64,000 nt of DNA from Shewanella fidelis ATCC BAA-318. Lineage in GTDB: Bacteria; Pseudomonadota; Gammaproteobacteria; Enterobacterales; Shewanellaceae. A program made the translations under genes and the position numbers. The notes beneath the pieces are model-generated. The model did no database searches. It was not told the DNA's origin and worked only from the letters and a program-made list of their open reading frames with translations. Shown piece after piece: positions 45,130 to 54,089 of the stretch (its first letter is position 1; each line of letters opens with the position of its first letter). The stretch lies in NCBI RefSeq assembly GCF_000518605.1, contig NZ_JADX01000010.1, positions 211,473 through 275,472 on the forward strand. The letters run 5' to 3'.

Positions 45130-45708
45130 ATGACAAATCGTGATTATGCAAATCGTAAGCCTGCTCGAAAAGGTAAGAACAGCGCTCGCAAAAAGAGCTC
45201 AAACGGAAGCGCCCCTAAGCGCTTTCCAATTTTGCTAGGGCTGATCACGCTTGCAGGTATTGCTAGCTTTGGTTATTTACTGTGGATTTTAAGCAGTTCA
45301 GATGAGCCAGAAACGGCTGCTCCAGTCGTTGTTGAGCAACCAAAGAAAAAACCTGTTAAGAAAGATCCAGATGCGCTTCCTCCGGTACCAAAAGAAGAAT
45401 GGACCTATCTTGAAGAGTTAGAAAATAAAAAGGTTGAAGTTGATCTTCCAGAAGTATCAAACAAACCTAAACGTCCTTACCAAATGCAATGTGGCTCATT
45501 TAGAAAAGAGTCGCAGGCTAATGAACTGAAAGCGATTATTGCTTTCCAAGGTTTAGAGGCACAAGTACGTAAGGCTACAGGCAGTAGCGGCGTTTGGTAC
45601 AAAGTCGTGCTAGGTCCTTATGACAAAAAGCGCGATGCTGAAAGACAACGTCATGTGCTACAAAATAACGGAACCAATGGTTGCCAAATCTGGTTCTGGG
45701 AAGGATAA
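45130..45708 (+). CDS. ftsN: Cell-division protein FtsN (SPOR domain)
   Basis: A 192-residue bitopic protein: a basic cytoplasmic N-terminus (NRKPARKGKNSARKKSS), a membrane helix at about residues 33-54, a proline- and lysine-rich linker, and a C-terminal SPOR domain (about 115-190; PYQMQCGSFRKESQANELKA, then VWYKVVLGPY). SPOR binds denuded septal peptidoglycan; FtsN triggers constriction. Shorter than E. coli FtsN (319), mostly in the linker. It lies in the argS-ftsN-hslV-hslU order common in the group. Confidence 0.9.
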   Translation: MTNRDYANRKPARKGKNSARKKSSNGSAPKRFPILLGLITLAGIASFGYLLWILSSSDEPETAAPVVVEQPKKKPVKKDPDALPPVPKEEWTYLEELENKKVEVDLPEVSNKPKRPYQMQCGSFRKESQANELKAIIAFQGLEAQVRKATGSSGVWYKVVLGPYDKKRDAERQRHVLQNNGTNGCQIWFWEG

Positions 45709-45727
45709 GTCACTTATCCAAATAAAA

Positions 45728-45752
45728 ACGCTGCCCTGTGCAGCGTTTTTTT
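45728..45752 (+). terminator. Rho-independent terminator after ftsN
   Basis: ACGCTGC-CCTGT-GCAGCGT followed by seven T residues, about 20 bases after the ftsN stop. It separates argS-ftsN from the heat-shock operon hslVU. Confidence 0.92.
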
Positions 45753-45773
45753 ATGCCCTAAGTCTGGGCTCCC

Positions 45774-45801
45774 CTTGATATTCAAATCAGCATCCCCATA
45801 T
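45774..45801 (+). promoter_or_regulatory. Heat-shock (sigma-32) promoter of hslVU
   Basis: CTTGATA and CCCCATAT separated by 13 bases, about 57 bases before the hslV start. This closely matches the RpoH consensus (CTTGAAA, 13-17 bases, CCCCATNT). hslVU is a known RpoH target in E. coli. Confidence 0.85.
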
Positions 45802-45857
45802 CTCTATTATCGTCAACCAGCAGGCATAATGTCGCTGGCTAGAGAAGAGGATTTATT

Positions 45858-46382
45858 GTGACCACTATCGTATCAGTACGCCGAAATAACCAAGTAGTTA
45901 TCGCCGGTGATGGCCAAGTTTCTCTCGGTAACACCGTTATGAAAGGCAATGCTAGAAAAGTTCGTCGTTTGTACCACAACAAGGTACTGGCTGGCTTTGC
46001 TGGCGGTACAGCCGATGCATTCACCCTATTCGAGCGTTTCGAAGCTAAACTTGAAATGCACCAAGGTCACCTAATGCGTGCAGCTGTTGAAATGGCTAAA
46101 GACTGGCGCTCGGATAAAGTACTGCGCAAACTTGAAGCTTTGCTTGCTGTGGCCGATGCTGAATCTTCATTAATCATTACCGGTAACGGTGATGTGGTTC
46201 AGCCTGAAAATGATCTTATTGCGATTGGTTCTGGCGGCAACTTTGCCCAATCAGCTGCAACTGCACTACTTGAAAATACAGACTTAAGTGCACTTGAGAT
46301 TGCTGAAAAATCGCTAACAATTGCTGGTAACATCTGTGTATTTACCAACCAATTTAAGACTATTGAAGAATTAAAATACTAA
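45858..46382 (+). CDS. hslV: ATP-dependent protease subunit HslV
   Basis: A 174-residue proteasome-related peptidase. After removal of the initiator the N-terminus is TTIVSVRRN, providing the catalytic threonine. [20 protein letters not shown] and [18 protein letters not shown] are typical. It starts at a GTG with AGAGGA about eight bases upstream. It forms a two-ring core capped by HslU and degrades regulators and misfolded proteins under heat stress. Preceded by a sigma-32 promoter and followed 45 bases later by hslU. Confidence 0.97.
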   Translation: MTTIVSVRRNNQVVIAGDGQVSLGNTVMKGNARKVRRLYHNKVLAGFAGGTADAFTLFERFEAKLEMHQGHLMRAAVEMAKDWRSDKVLRKLEALLAVADAESSLIITGNGDVVQPENDLIAIGSGGNFAQSAATALLENTDLSALEIAEKSLTIAGNICVFTNQFKTIEELKY

Positions 46383-46426
46383 GCCAAAGTGCTGAGTAAC
46401 AATGCTGTAAAGCATGAGGAAAGAAT

Positions 46427-47752
46427 ATGTCTGAAATGACACCACGTGAAATTGTTCACGAACTAGACAGCCACATTATCGGCCAACAAAAAGCTAAACG
46501 TTCTGTTGCTATTGCACTGCGTAACCGCTGGCGCCGTATGCAGCTAGCTGCAGATCTACGTCAAGAAGTAACACCAAAAAACATTCTTATGATTGGTCCT
46601 ACTGGTGTAGGTAAAACTGAGATTGCTCGTCGTTTAGCTCGCCTTGCAAAAGCGCCATTTATTAAAGTGGAAGCGACTAAGTTCACTGAAGTGGGCTATG
46701 TAGGTAAAGAAGTTGAACAGATCATTCGCGATCTTACCGATTCAGCTATCAAGCTGACTCGTGAAGAGCAAATAACAAAGTGCAAGTTCCGCGCAGAAGA
46801 AGCGGCTGAAGAGCGTATTTTAGATGCACTTCTGCCTAAGCCGAAAGAAGATTGGGACAGCGAAAAGTCTGACGACAGCGCAACACGCCAGATCTTCCGT
46901 AAAAAATTACGCGAAGGTCAGCTAGATGATAAAGAGATCGAAATCGATATAGCTGCCCCACAAGCAGGGATCGAGATCATGTCTCCTCCGGGCATGGAAG
47001 AGATGACTAACCAATTACAGAGCCTGTTCCAAAACATGGGGCCAGGTGCCAGTAAGCGCCGTAAAATGCCAATCAAAGAAGCATTCAAGCTATTGATTGA
47101 AGAAGAAGCGGCTAAGTTAGTAAACCAAGAAGATTTAAAAGAGCAAGCAATTGAGCTAGTTGAGCAACACGGTATCGTGTTCCTTGATGAGATTGATAAG
47201 ATCTGTAAGCGCGGTGAGTCATCAGGCCCAGATGTTTCTCGTGAAGGTGTGCAACGCGATCTTCTGCCTTTAGTTGAAGGTTGTACGGTTAACACTAAAC
47301 ACGGCATGGTTAAAACCGACCATATTTTGTTTATTGCCTCGGGTGCATTCCAGATGTCTAAGCCGTCGGATTTGATCCCTGAGCTGCAAGGTCGTTTACC
47401 GATCCGTGTAGAGCTAGATGCCCTATCAGCTGGTGACTTTAAACGTATTTTGACTGAGCCACATGCGTCATTAACTGAGCAATATATTGCGCTTATGGCG
47501 ACTGAAGGCGTAACAGTAGAATTTACTGAAGACGGGATCGACGCTATTGCTGAAGCTGCTTGGCAAGTAAACGAACGCACTGAAAACATTGGTGCACGTC
47601 GCTTACATACTGTGATGGAGCGTTTAATGGAAGAGCTTTCTTATGAAGCCTCTGACAAGTCTGGTTCTGTTTCAGTTATCGATGCCGAATATGTTAAAGC
47701 ACACCTAGATAACCTAGTTCAAGACGAAGATCTAAGCCGCTTTATTCTTTAA
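46427..47752 (+). CDS. hslU: ATP-dependent protease ATPase subunit HslU
   Basis: A 441-residue AAA+ unfoldase with Walker [16 protein letters not shown], Walker [12 protein letters not shown], the I-domain (about residues 110-230) and the C-terminal tail DEDLSRFIL that inserts into HslV to activate it. The pore loop region [14 protein letters not shown] is intact. AGGA lies before the ATG. Forms an operon with hslV and is followed by a long hairpin. Confidence 0.97.
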   Translation: MSEMTPREIVHELDSHIIGQQKAKRSVAIALRNRWRRMQLAADLRQEVTPKNILMIGPTGVGKTEIARRLARLAKAPFIKVEATKFTEVGYVGKEVEQIIRDLTDSAIKLTREEQITKCKFRAEEAAEERILDALLPKPKEDWDSEKSDDSATRQIFRKKLREGQLDDKEIEIDIAAPQAGIEIMSPPGMEEMTNQLQSLFQNMGPGASKRRKMPIKEAFKLLIEEEAAKLVNQEDLKEQAIELVEQHGIVFLDEIDKICKRGESSGPDVSREGVQRDLLPLVEGCTVNTKHGMVKTDHILFIASGAFQMSKPSDLIPELQGRLPIRVELDALSAGDFKRILTEPHASLTEQYIALMATEGVTVEFTEDGIDAIAEAAWQVNERTENIGARRLHTVMERLMEELSYEASDKSGSVSVIDAEYVKAHLDNLVQDEDLSRFIL

Positions 47753-47785
47753 GCTCAGCTTAACCAAATAATGGCTAAATTAGTG

Positions 47786-47830
47786 ATAGCGGTTAAGGAC
47801 AATATGCTCCTTAACCGCTATTCTGTTTCT
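47786..47830 (+). terminator. Hairpin terminator after hslU
   Basis: A perfect 14-bp stem (ATAGCGGTTAAGGA with TCCTTAACCGCTAT) around an eight-base loop, then TCTGTTTCT. The T tract is imperfect but the stem is long. Closes the hslVU transcript before the DUF971 gene. Confidence 0.75.
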
Positions 47831-47846
47831 AAATACTCGTAAAATC

Positions 47847-48257
47847 ATGTCGGTTACAAAGATGACTCAAGATAACAGCACACCTAATGTGGTAGCCCTT
47901 AAGCTAAAACGTAAATCTCGCCAACTTGAAATGAGTTTCGATAACGGTGAAACCCACCAGCTAAGCTGTGAGATGCTGCGCGTTTACTCGCCTTCAGCAG
48001 AAGTGCATGGTCACGGTAATCCGGTGCTTGTTACCCATAAGAAAAACGTCAATATCACTGCGATCGAACCTGTTGGAAATTACGCGGTAAAAATCACTTT
48101 TGATGATGGCCATAATACAGGGCTGTTCTCGTGGAAAGTATTACACGACCTTGCAACACACCAACTCGACTTATGGGAAAAGTATCTTGCTCGTTTGCGT
48201 GCAGCTAAAGCTAGCCGTGAGCCATTGATCGATATGGCTGTTAAGTATCACAAGTAA
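47847..48257 (+). CDS. DUF971 family protein
   Basis: A 136-residue protein, or 131 if the ATG at 47862 is used; neither has a clear ribosome site. The core (LKLKRKSRQLEMSFDNGETH, then LFSWKVLHDLA) matches DUF971, which resembles the N-terminal domain of gamma-butyrobetaine hydroxylase. The family has been discussed in iron-sulphur or iron contexts, but no biochemical role is sure. Often found next to hslVU in gammaproteobacteria. It is not in the hslVU transcript if the hairpin upstream works. Confidence 0.85.
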   Translation: MSVTKMTQDNSTPNVVALKLKRKSRQLEMSFDNGETHQLSCEMLRVYSPSAEVHGHGNPVLVTHKKNVNITAIEPVGNYAVKITFDDGHNTGLFSWKVLHDLATHQLDLWEKYLARLRAAKASREPLIDMAVKYHK

Positions 48258-48276
48258 GCTTATATAAGCTTGTCTA

Positions 48277-48309
48277 GGGTCACTTAAACCTAATTAGGTG
48301 ATCCTTTTT
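48277..48309 (+). terminator. Possible terminator after the DUF971 gene
   Basis: GGTCAC pairs with GTGATCC with one bulge, with further ACCTAATTAGGT complementarity inside, followed by TTTTTG. Confidence 0.5.
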
Positions 48310-48376
48310 GTTGTTCTCCCCAAAAATTGAATACGCATTTTTAGTACGAGTATTCGTTATCCCCTGAGCTAAAAAC

Positions 48377-48407
48377 TGGCAAAATTTGCCAATGCGGACT
48401 TAAGTCC
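48377..48407. promoter_or_regulatory. Two adjacent palindromes upstream of deoD
   Basis: TGGCAAA-A-TTTGCCA (48377-48391) and GGACTTAAGTCC (48396-48407) are both perfect and lie 58-88 bases before the deoD start. They look like operator sites for dimeric repressors. Neither matches the E. coli DeoR operator or PurR box well enough to name. Confidence 0.45.
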
Positions 48408-48464
48408 TCTAAGCCTTTGCTGATGCCATTTAATATCACCTGCATTGAAAAAAGAGGATAACTC

Positions 48465-49169
48465 ATGACAGCACATATCAACGGTAAACTTGGTGATTTC
48501 GCAGAAACCATCATCATGCCTGGTGACCCACTACGCGCTAAATACATCGCAGAAAACTTCCTAGAAGATGCGGTGGAAGTGACTAATATTCGCAACATGC
48601 TTGGCTTTACGGGCTTTTACAAGGGCCAACGCATTTCGGTTATGGGCCACGGTATGGGCATTCCATCTATGGTGCTTTATGCTCACGAGTTAGTCGCTGA
48701 TTTTGGCGTGAAGCGTATTATTCGTGTCGGTAGCCTTGGCGCCACTCAGCAACATGTAAAAATTAATGATGTGATTTTAGCCCAGGCAGCAGGTACTGAT
48801 TCACCAACCAATGCTAAGCGCAGCAGTGGCTATCAAATGGCAACATCAGCAACTTTTGAGTTGCTGCACAAAGCCTACATGATTGCTCAGCAAAAACAGA
48901 TCAACGTAAAAGTAGGTAACGTGTTCAGTGGTGACATGTACTACGATCCTGATGAAGATATGATCCCTGCACTTGAGCGTTTTGGCGTGCTAGGGGTTGA
49001 TATGGAAGTGGCCGGTTTATACGGACTTGCGCATCACAAAGGTTTTGAGTCATTAGCGATTTTAACTGTATCTGATCACTGTTTGACTGGTGAAGAAACC
49101 ACAGCAGAAGCACGCCAACTAACCTTCAATAACATGATTGAGTTAGCTTTAGAAACTGCCTGCCAGTAA
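48465..49169 (+). CDS. deoD: Purine nucleoside phosphorylase DeoD-type
   Basis: A 234-residue hexameric phosphorylase that cleaves purine (deoxy)ribonucleosides to base and sugar 1-phosphate. Conserved: IIMPGDPLRAKYIAE (phosphate site), MGHGMGIPSMVLYAHEL, VDMEVAGLYGLA (ribose binding) and LTVSDHCLTGEET (catalytic Asp). GAGG lies upstream of the ATG. It stands alone here, not with deoABC, as a second or detached copy would. Converges with the CRP-like regulator gene across a shared hairpin. Confidence 0.95.
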   Translation: MTAHINGKLGDFAETIIMPGDPLRAKYIAENFLEDAVEVTNIRNMLGFTGFYKGQRISVMGHGMGIPSMVLYAHELVADFGVKRIIRVGSLGATQQHVKINDVILAQAAGTDSPTNAKRSSGYQMATSATFELLHKAYMIAQQKQINVKVGNVFSGDMYYDPDEDMIPALERFGVLGVDMEVAGLYGLAHHKGFESLAILTVSDHCLTGEETTAEARQLTFNNMIELALETACQ

Positions 49170-49213
49170 AGCACGAGTAACTAAACTCGTTAATTTGCCA
49201 AGCTAGCTGAAAT

Positions 49214-49246
49214 ATAGCTCCAGTTTTGTTATGCAACTGGAGCTAT
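49214..49246. terminator. Shared hairpin between convergent deoD and the CRP-like gene
   Basis: A 12-bp perfect stem (ATAGCTCCAGTT with AACTGGAGCTAT) and a nine-base loop. Its right arm contains the stop codon of the minus-strand gene. Lacks a long T run on either strand. Confidence 0.6.
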
Positions 49247-49914
49247 TCAATAAAGGCTTTAAGTCCGGCTAAGTCTTGAATAATAAGCCCTTCTTTATCA
49301 CGCTTAATTAACTGCAGCTCCTCGAGTTTTTTGACTGCGCGGCGATATACTCTATCAGTAGTTGCGAAGCGTTCGGCTTCTAAGTAACACTTATTAAATC
49401 CAGCAACAGGTTGCTCATTCAAGTGCTGCTGATACAAATCATAAGCAATATTGTAGGCAATGGGATACAGCATGCGACGAGTCAACATATCTATTGTGTC
49501 TTGATAATCAATAGCAATTGCGCTGGCAAAAAACAGCGCGAATTTAGGCTCTTTTAGCAAAGCTTGCTGCAGTTTCTCACCATTAATAATCGCAATTTCT
49601 AACGCTTCTTCCGCAATGATATCAAGCTGACAGTGATAGCCGCTAAAAAACTCCATCTCACCAAAAAGCTGAGAGTCACAAGCCATGGTGCCAAGCTGAA
49701 AGCAACGACCATTTCTGGCTGCATACCCCATTGAGATTTTGCCACTCGCAACAAAAACAAGTGAGGTAACAGGCTGCCCTTGCTGCATTAACTTATAATT
49801 TGCGGCAACGGTTTTAGTTTCGGTAATGCATTGATGCATTATCTGCTCAATAGCGTCATGCTCTTGCTGCCATAAAGACTGAAAACGCCCTTTAGCTAAC
49901 GGTTTAAGTTGCAT
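49243..49914 (-). CDS. CRP/FNR-family transcriptional regulator
   Basis: A 223-residue protein with a cyclic-nucleotide-binding-type beta-barrel (about residues 25-125; LVFVASGKISMGYAARNG, then LFGEMEFFSG), a dimer helix and a C-terminal winged-helix region (about 160-215; ERFATTDRVYRRAVKKLEEL). Cysteines for an FNR-type cluster are absent. It resembles YeiL-like regulators more than true CRP, but the match is only at family level. Ligand and targets unknown. Convergent with deoD. Confidence 0.8.
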   Translation of the reverse strand: MQLKPLAKGRFQSLWQQEHDAIEQIMHQCITETKTVAANYKLMQQGQPVTSLVFVASGKISMGYAARNGRCFQLGTMACDSQLFGEMEFFSGYHCQLDIIAEEALEIAIINGEKLQQALLKEPKFALFFASAIAIDYQDTIDMLTRRMLYPIAYNIAYDLYQQHLNEQPVAGFNKCYLEAERFATTDRVYRRAVKKLEELQLIKRDKEGLIIQDLAGLKAFIE

Positions 49915-49999
49915 AGTGTATTAAATAAACTCGTGGCTCATCGATAGGCCTAATTATACCTCGCTACACTCGAACTAATACCAATCTGTGTGAGTAAAA

Positions 50000-51055
50000 T
50001 TACGGGCTTTTTTTCTGCCAACTCAGCGGAAGTTCAACCTCTTGCCACAGCGATTGGCACAACTTTTCCGGTTGGCTCCAATCACCTTTTAATAGCCACG
50101 TAACTAAAGCATCACCCACTTCCGGATAATGAATAGCTTCAGGCATTGGTGCCTTTAGCCAGCGTCTAAGTACTTGCGGATCTAAATGGGTTTTCATGCA
50201 TTCCGCGGCACCGAGCAACTCTAATGCAGCAACATTCGATAACTGCTCAAATTGGCCAAGCAAAGGCTTTATCAGCAGTTTTTTACCTAAAGTTAATGCC
50301 TCACTCGCCAACTCAAAGCCTGCATTACCTATCACACCACCACAACTGGCCATTGCCGATTTAAAACCCACGCGGTCAAAACCGTGCCACTTAATGTGCT
50401 CTGGTGTTACCTTAGAGGGTGTATTTGCGTGATAAATCAAAAAAGTGTAGTCATTAAAGGGCGCGAGAAAACTCACTATTTCATCTGCAGCCTCAAAAGG
50501 TAAATACACCAAAATTTGGTGAGCAAGTTGCTGTTCAACAACATCAACCTCGACAAAAGGTGGCAAAATAGGAAAACCAAAATGATGCCAATGACAGCCC
50601 AAAGCAATATCGACTGGGGCAAAATAATTGAGCATCATCTCGTTAAACCAGTTATCGCCAACTTTAGGTACGGGAAAGTTAAGTGCAGCTTGATGACTGA
50701 TACCGATAGAAGGCACGCCTTGATTTTTTGCCGCCCACGCAGACACAGGTTCAAAGTCATTCAGGACTAAATCATAGTCGGTTAAATCTAAACCTTTGAC
50801 ATCTTTTAAAAAGCCTAGCCATGCATTTTGTTTAGCTGTTTTTGCTATGCTGACTCTACCGCGTTCTGTGGCAAAGGTTAGCCCTGACTGCACCTGATAT
50901 TGCCCAAAACACTGCATGTCAAAAAACTGCTCAGCACTGCGACCCGAAAAAAAGAAATCCACATCAACGCCTTGTTTATGCAGCGCTTGAGCCATAACTC
51001 TTGCTCGACTTAAATGACCATTACCTGTGCCCTGCACACCATATAGAATTCGCAA
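50000..51055 (-). CDS. MJ1255/VC2487 family glycosyltransferase
   Basis: A 351-residue protein with a GT-B-like fold. The N-terminal MRILYGVQGTGNGHLSRARV, the middle SIGISHQAALNFPVP and the C-terminal VIGNAGFELASEALTLGKKL (donor-sugar-binding type) fit UDP-glycosyltransferases related to MurG and to the family named after MJ1255 and VC2487. Acceptor unknown. It starts at a TTG with GGAGAG upstream, nine bases after a PAP2 phosphatase, so the two form a small operon. That suggests work on a polyprenyl- or lipid-linked substrate. Confidence 0.8.
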   Translation of the reverse strand: MRILYGVQGTGNGHLSRARVMAQALHKQGVDVDFFFSGRSAEQFFDMQCFGQYQVQSGLTFATERGRVSIAKTAKQNAWLGFLKDVKGLDLTDYDLVLNDFEPVSAWAAKNQGVPSIGISHQAALNFPVPKVGDNWFNEMMLNYFAPVDIALGCHWHHFGFPILPPFVEVDVVEQQLAHQILVYLPFEAADEIVSFLAPFNDYTFLIYHANTPSKVTPEHIKWHGFDRVGFKSAMASCGGVIGNAGFELASEALTLGKKLLIKPLLGQFEQLSNVAALELLGAAECMKTHLDPQVLRRWLKAPMPEAIHYPEVGDALVTWLLKGDWSQPEKLCQSLWQEVELPLSWQKKSP

Positions 51056-51064
51056 GTTACTCTC

Positions 51065-51574
51065 CTAAATCATTTGCTGAGCGATTAAGACCGACACGAT
51101 GCCAAGAGTGGCCCCAGCAACAATATCGAGTGGATAGTGCACACCAAGCACCACACGCGATAAACCAATGGCCACAGCCCAAGTCGCAGCAATATAAAAA
51201 AGTTGGGGATAAACAAAGTAGATGCTTGCGGCCATGACAAATGCGGCAGCGGTATGACCCGAAGGTAAACTAAATTTATCAGCAGGTTCAATCATTGCCG
51301 AGTCATCAGCTAATGCATGGCATGGCCTCGGGCGGCGGATCATGTTTTTTAGTACGAAATACAAAGGTAGCTCAACAAGATAAGCAACCAACATGGCATA
51401 TAACAATGACTCATGATGGCGATCAAATACTAAACATGCGACAGCTAGATATAAGTAAGCTGGACCATTTCCAGAGGCAGACACCTTAAGCGCCATTGGC
51501 TGTAGTCGATGTTGCTGGCCTAGTTGCACTATATATCGATAGAGCTTGCTATCGAGTTGCTTTATTGAAGTCAT
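51065..51574 (-). CDS. PAP2-family membrane phosphatase
   Basis: A 169-residue integral membrane protein with the three PAP2 signature motifs: KNMIRRPRP, PSGHTAAAF (catalytic histidine) and SRVVLGVHYPLDIVAG. Such enzymes remove phosphate from lipid phosphates, for example undecaprenyl pyrophosphate or phosphatidylglycerophosphate. It precedes the VC2487-type glycosyltransferase by nine bases; together they may build or recycle a glycolipid. Substrate not determined by sequence. Confidence 0.87.
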   Translation of the reverse strand: MTSIKQLDSKLYRYIVQLGQQHRLQPMALKVSASGNGPAYLYLAVACLVFDRHHESLLYAMLVAYLVELPLYFVLKNMIRRPRPCHALADDSAMIEPADKFSLPSGHTAAAFVMAASIYFVYPQLFYIAATWAVAIGLSRVVLGVHYPLDIVAGATLGIVSVLIAQQMI

Positions 51575-51709
51575 TTTAGCCCCCTGCGCTTCTTAGCTAG
51601 GCAAGCTATGAAAAGTCCATGACGTCAAGGTGACAACAGATCTAAATTTTTATGACAACAAGACCAGCGAATGCCAGCTTGTAAAACTTGCAGGAGGGGA
51701 AAACGAAGC

Positions 51710-51730
51710 GCACCAGCTTTAAGCTGGTGC
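51710..51730 (-). terminator. Palindrome after the small membrane protein gene
   Basis: Perfect 10-bp stem GCACCAGCTT-T-AAGCTGGTGC, nine bases beyond the stop of the gene at 51740. No strong T run follows, so terminator function is likely but not sure. Confidence 0.5.
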
Positions 51731-51739
51731 ATAAGTGGC

Positions 51740-51988
51740 TTACGATGCGAGCTGAGCGCTATTACGATTTCGATATAACTTAACTAAGTGATATACGTTA
51801 ATACAGGCAACAAAAGCATTCATTCCGGCCACCGGCCAAGCCTCTATCGAAGCGCCATAAATAACGAATAAACTACAACCGGTAAAGTTCAGGCATCTAA
51901 GCCAGATAATGTCTTTCATCATAAGTGATATAGCCACCATAACTGATGCGGCATATCCAATGATTTCAATCGTGTTCACTGCTTCCAT
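51740..51988 (-). CDS. Small YgjV-like inner-membrane protein
   Basis: An 82-residue, strongly hydrophobic protein with about three membrane helices (TIEIIGYAASVMVAISLMM, the CLNFTGCSLFVIYGA segment, and AGMNAFVACINVYHLVKLY). The order of a YAAS and a LNFTG segment and the final N-Y-L-K residues resemble YgjV/PQ-loop-like small membrane proteins. AAGG lies six bases before the ATG. Function unknown. Single gene between the PAP2 operon and rraA. Confidence 0.75.
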   Translation of the reverse strand: MEAVNTIEIIGYAASVMVAISLMMKDIIWLRCLNFTGCSLFVIYGASIEAWPVAGMNAFVACINVYHLVKLYRNRNSAQLAS

Positions 51989-52326
51989 AAGGCACCTTTT
52001 GCTGGCCCTATGCCTTCCTTAAGCTAATTGGGGGGTCCGTGCCCCTAAAGCGGATAAAATTTAAAGTTTATAGCGATTTTAACTGACACCATGCTAACAA
52101 AAACCCATACAAACTGTAATAAAAAACCGTCAAATAATGACATCAATCATGTTTTTGTACTTTATTTAACCTAACCGATGAAAAATTACTACAACCATGT
52201 TGAGTGGGTTGATATTAAGCAATTGCGTGATTGATAACGCTTTTCTTTTTAAGAATCCCTTATATACTGAGTGCAATTACTTGTTTGCTCGGGCAGCTGG
52301 GCGTCTTATCTATCAGGAGTGTTCTT
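51989..52326. other. Intergenic region upstream of rraA
   Basis: About 340 bases between divergent genes. Near 52029 a run of six G with a partner CCCC could form a short hairpin before the small membrane protein gene. A TATACT at about 52262 is a possible rraA -10 box, with a poor -35. No riboswitch or RNA gene was recognised. Confidence 0.45.
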
Positions 52327-52812
52327 ATGGAATACAACACCTCAGAACTTTGTGACACTTATATCGATGTTGTTGATGTTGTCGAACCCATGTTCAGTAA
52401 TTATGGCGGGTGTAACTCTTTTGGTGGTTCTATTAGCACCATTAAGTGTTTTGAAGATAACGGTCTAATCATAGATGCTGTTCAGGAAGATGGTGAAGGT
52501 AAAGTACTCCTAATTGATGGCGGTGGTTCACTTCGTCGTGCATTACTAGATGCAAATATTGCTGCTAAAGCGGTTGAAAATAACTGGGAAGGTATCATCG
52601 TTTATGGAACTGTGCGTGATGTTGATGCATTAGAAGACTTAGATATTGGTATTCAAGCTTTAGCGTCAATTCCAGTTGGTGCTGACAGCAATGCCATTGG
52701 TGAGCTAGAGATCCCGGTTAACTTCGGTGGTGTAACTTTCTTACCTGGTGATCATGTTTACGCTGACAATACCGGCATTATCCTCTCGCCAGAGCCATTA
52801 GATATCGACTAA
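52327..52812 (+). CDS. rraA: Ribonuclease E inhibitor RraA
   Basis: A 161-residue protein, the same length as E. coli RraA, starting [19 protein letters not shown]. Conserved stretches include [24 protein letters not shown] and [18 protein letters not shown]. The frame is open back to 52231 but the ATG at 52327 has GGAG upstream and matches the family. RraA forms a trimeric ring that binds RNase E and changes degradosome composition, slowing decay of some mRNAs. Confidence 0.96.
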   Translation: MEYNTSELCDTYIDVVDVVEPMFSNYGGCNSFGGSISTIKCFEDNGLIIDAVQEDGEGKVLLIDGGGSLRRALLDANIAAKAVENNWEGIIVYGTVRDVDALEDLDIGIQALASIPVGADSNAIGELEIPVNFGGVTFLPGDHVYADNTGIILSPEPLDID

Positions 52813-52846
52813 ATCGCAGTGATTTCCACCTGCGCTATACTCATTT

Positions 52847-52874
52847 AAAGCCAGTCTTCGTGACTGGCTTTTTT
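52847..52874 (+). terminator. Rho-independent terminator after rraA
   Basis: AAAGCCAGTC-TTCGT-GACTGGCTTT followed by T residues; the loop contains TTCG, which favours tight folding. Confidence 0.93.
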
Positions 52875-52969
52875 ACACCTGAACAATCCCACAAAAATCA
52901 CTATCACTTGCAGGCAAAAATTATCAGCTTAAACTAGGTCACATCAAAGCTAACAATAAGAACAATATT

Positions 52970-54004
52970 ATGCTGCACCTATCATTGTTTACCGAAGACA
53001 AGCGACAAGACCTTATCACAACTCGTGAGGGTGAAATTAAGGTTGGCCAACAAGCTCAGTTGCCAATAACAAGTTGCAATCTTGCCGATAACTTAGCTCA
53101 GGCTAAAGCTAACGGTGCTCGTTTTGTTATTTTAGGCATTGGCGAAGATATTGGCCCACGAGCCAACCTTGGCCGTGGTGGTGCCACCAATGCCTTTGAA
53201 AGTGCTATGGCACAATTTCTAAACTTACAGTCTAATCGTTTTTTCAATGGTAAAGAGTGCTTAATACTCGGGCAAATCAGCACTCAAGATCTGCAACTTG
53301 ATACGCAAAGCACTACAGAACAGCTGCGTGATCAAGTCGCTAAATTAGATGAACGTGTCATAACTGTACTAACATCAATCTTCGATTCAGGGTTAGAGCC
53401 GATCGTTATCGGTGGTGGTCACAATAATGCTTATGGCTTGCTCATGGCTGCTAAAGCCAGCTTTAAACGTCCAATTGCAGCGGTAAACTTAGATCCTCAC
53501 TCAGACTTTAGACCTAAAGAGGGTCGTCACAGTGGCAATGGTTTTAGCTACGCAGCAGCTTCAGGTGCATTAGGTTACTACCATGTACTAGGCTTGCATG
53601 AACTTAAAAATAGTGAAGCAACATTAGCGCAGTTAGAAACATTTGGCGCTCAGTGGCATTCTCTTCAGCAAATTTGGATTCGCCAAGAGCTCAGCCTAGA
53701 AACGGCATTAAAACAAATCGCAAAGCAGTTGAATAACACTCAATCTCCCGTTGCCATAGAGCTTGATGTCGATGCTATAACCAATATGCCAAGTAGCGCT
53801 TCAACCGCCGCAGGGATCCCATTGTTAGATGCGCTAAAATATGTCAATTACATAGGCAAACATTGCCCAAGTGTATACTTACATTTAGCTGAAGCAGCAC
53901 CGAGTTGTCACGTAGCTGGGGAAGCTGCAGGGCACCGAGAAACGGGCCAAAGTTTAAGTGAGTTGATCTACTCGTATATCAACGCACGTATAAATGCGTT
54001 ATAG
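52970..54004 (+). CDS. hutG: Arginase-family hydrolase, probably formimidoylglutamase HutG
   Basis: A 344-residue protein of the ureohydrolase superfamily. Manganese ligands are visible in GGGHNNAYG, NLDPHSDFRP and ELDVDAITNMP. The shape of these motifs and the GEDIGPRANLGRGGA segment fit formimidoylglutamase better than arginase or agmatinase. That enzyme makes glutamate and formamide in histidine breakdown. No other hut gene is near, so the substrate is a family-level guess. Confidence 0.75.
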   Translation: MLHLSLFTEDKRQDLITTREGEIKVGQQAQLPITSCNLADNLAQAKANGARFVILGIGEDIGPRANLGRGGATNAFESAMAQFLNLQSNRFFNGKECLILGQISTQDLQLDTQSTTEQLRDQVAKLDERVITVLTSIFDSGLEPIVIGGGHNNAYGLLMAAKASFKRPIAAVNLDPHSDFRPKEGRHSGNGFSYAAASGALGYYHVLGLHELKNSEATLAQLETFGAQWHSLQQIWIRQELSLETALKQIAKQLNNTQSPVAIELDVDAITNMPSSASTAAGIPLLDALKYVNYIGKHCPSVYLHLAEAAPSCHVAGEAAGHRETGQSLSELIYSYINARINAL

Positions 54005-54043
54005 ACAGTAATAATTATTCAACATTGCCAAATAGTGTGGTGT

Positions 54044-54089
54044 AATGCGCTGTCAATTTTGCGATGCTCTGCGCAACAGCGCATTTTTT
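54044..54089 (+). terminator. Terminator after the hutG-like gene
   Basis: A 10-bp stem (AATGCGCTGT with ACAGCGCATT) closes a 22-base loop and is followed by six T residues. Confidence 0.75.

Noticed and set aside
46918..47589. A 223-codon open frame antisense to hslU
   Set aside because: It lies wholly inside a well-conserved gene, is rich in Ser and Ile, and shows no domain or ribosome site.
52020..52060. G-run with C-run upstream of the small membrane protein gene as a riboswitch
   Set aside because: The stem is only four to five bases and no known riboswitch core was found.
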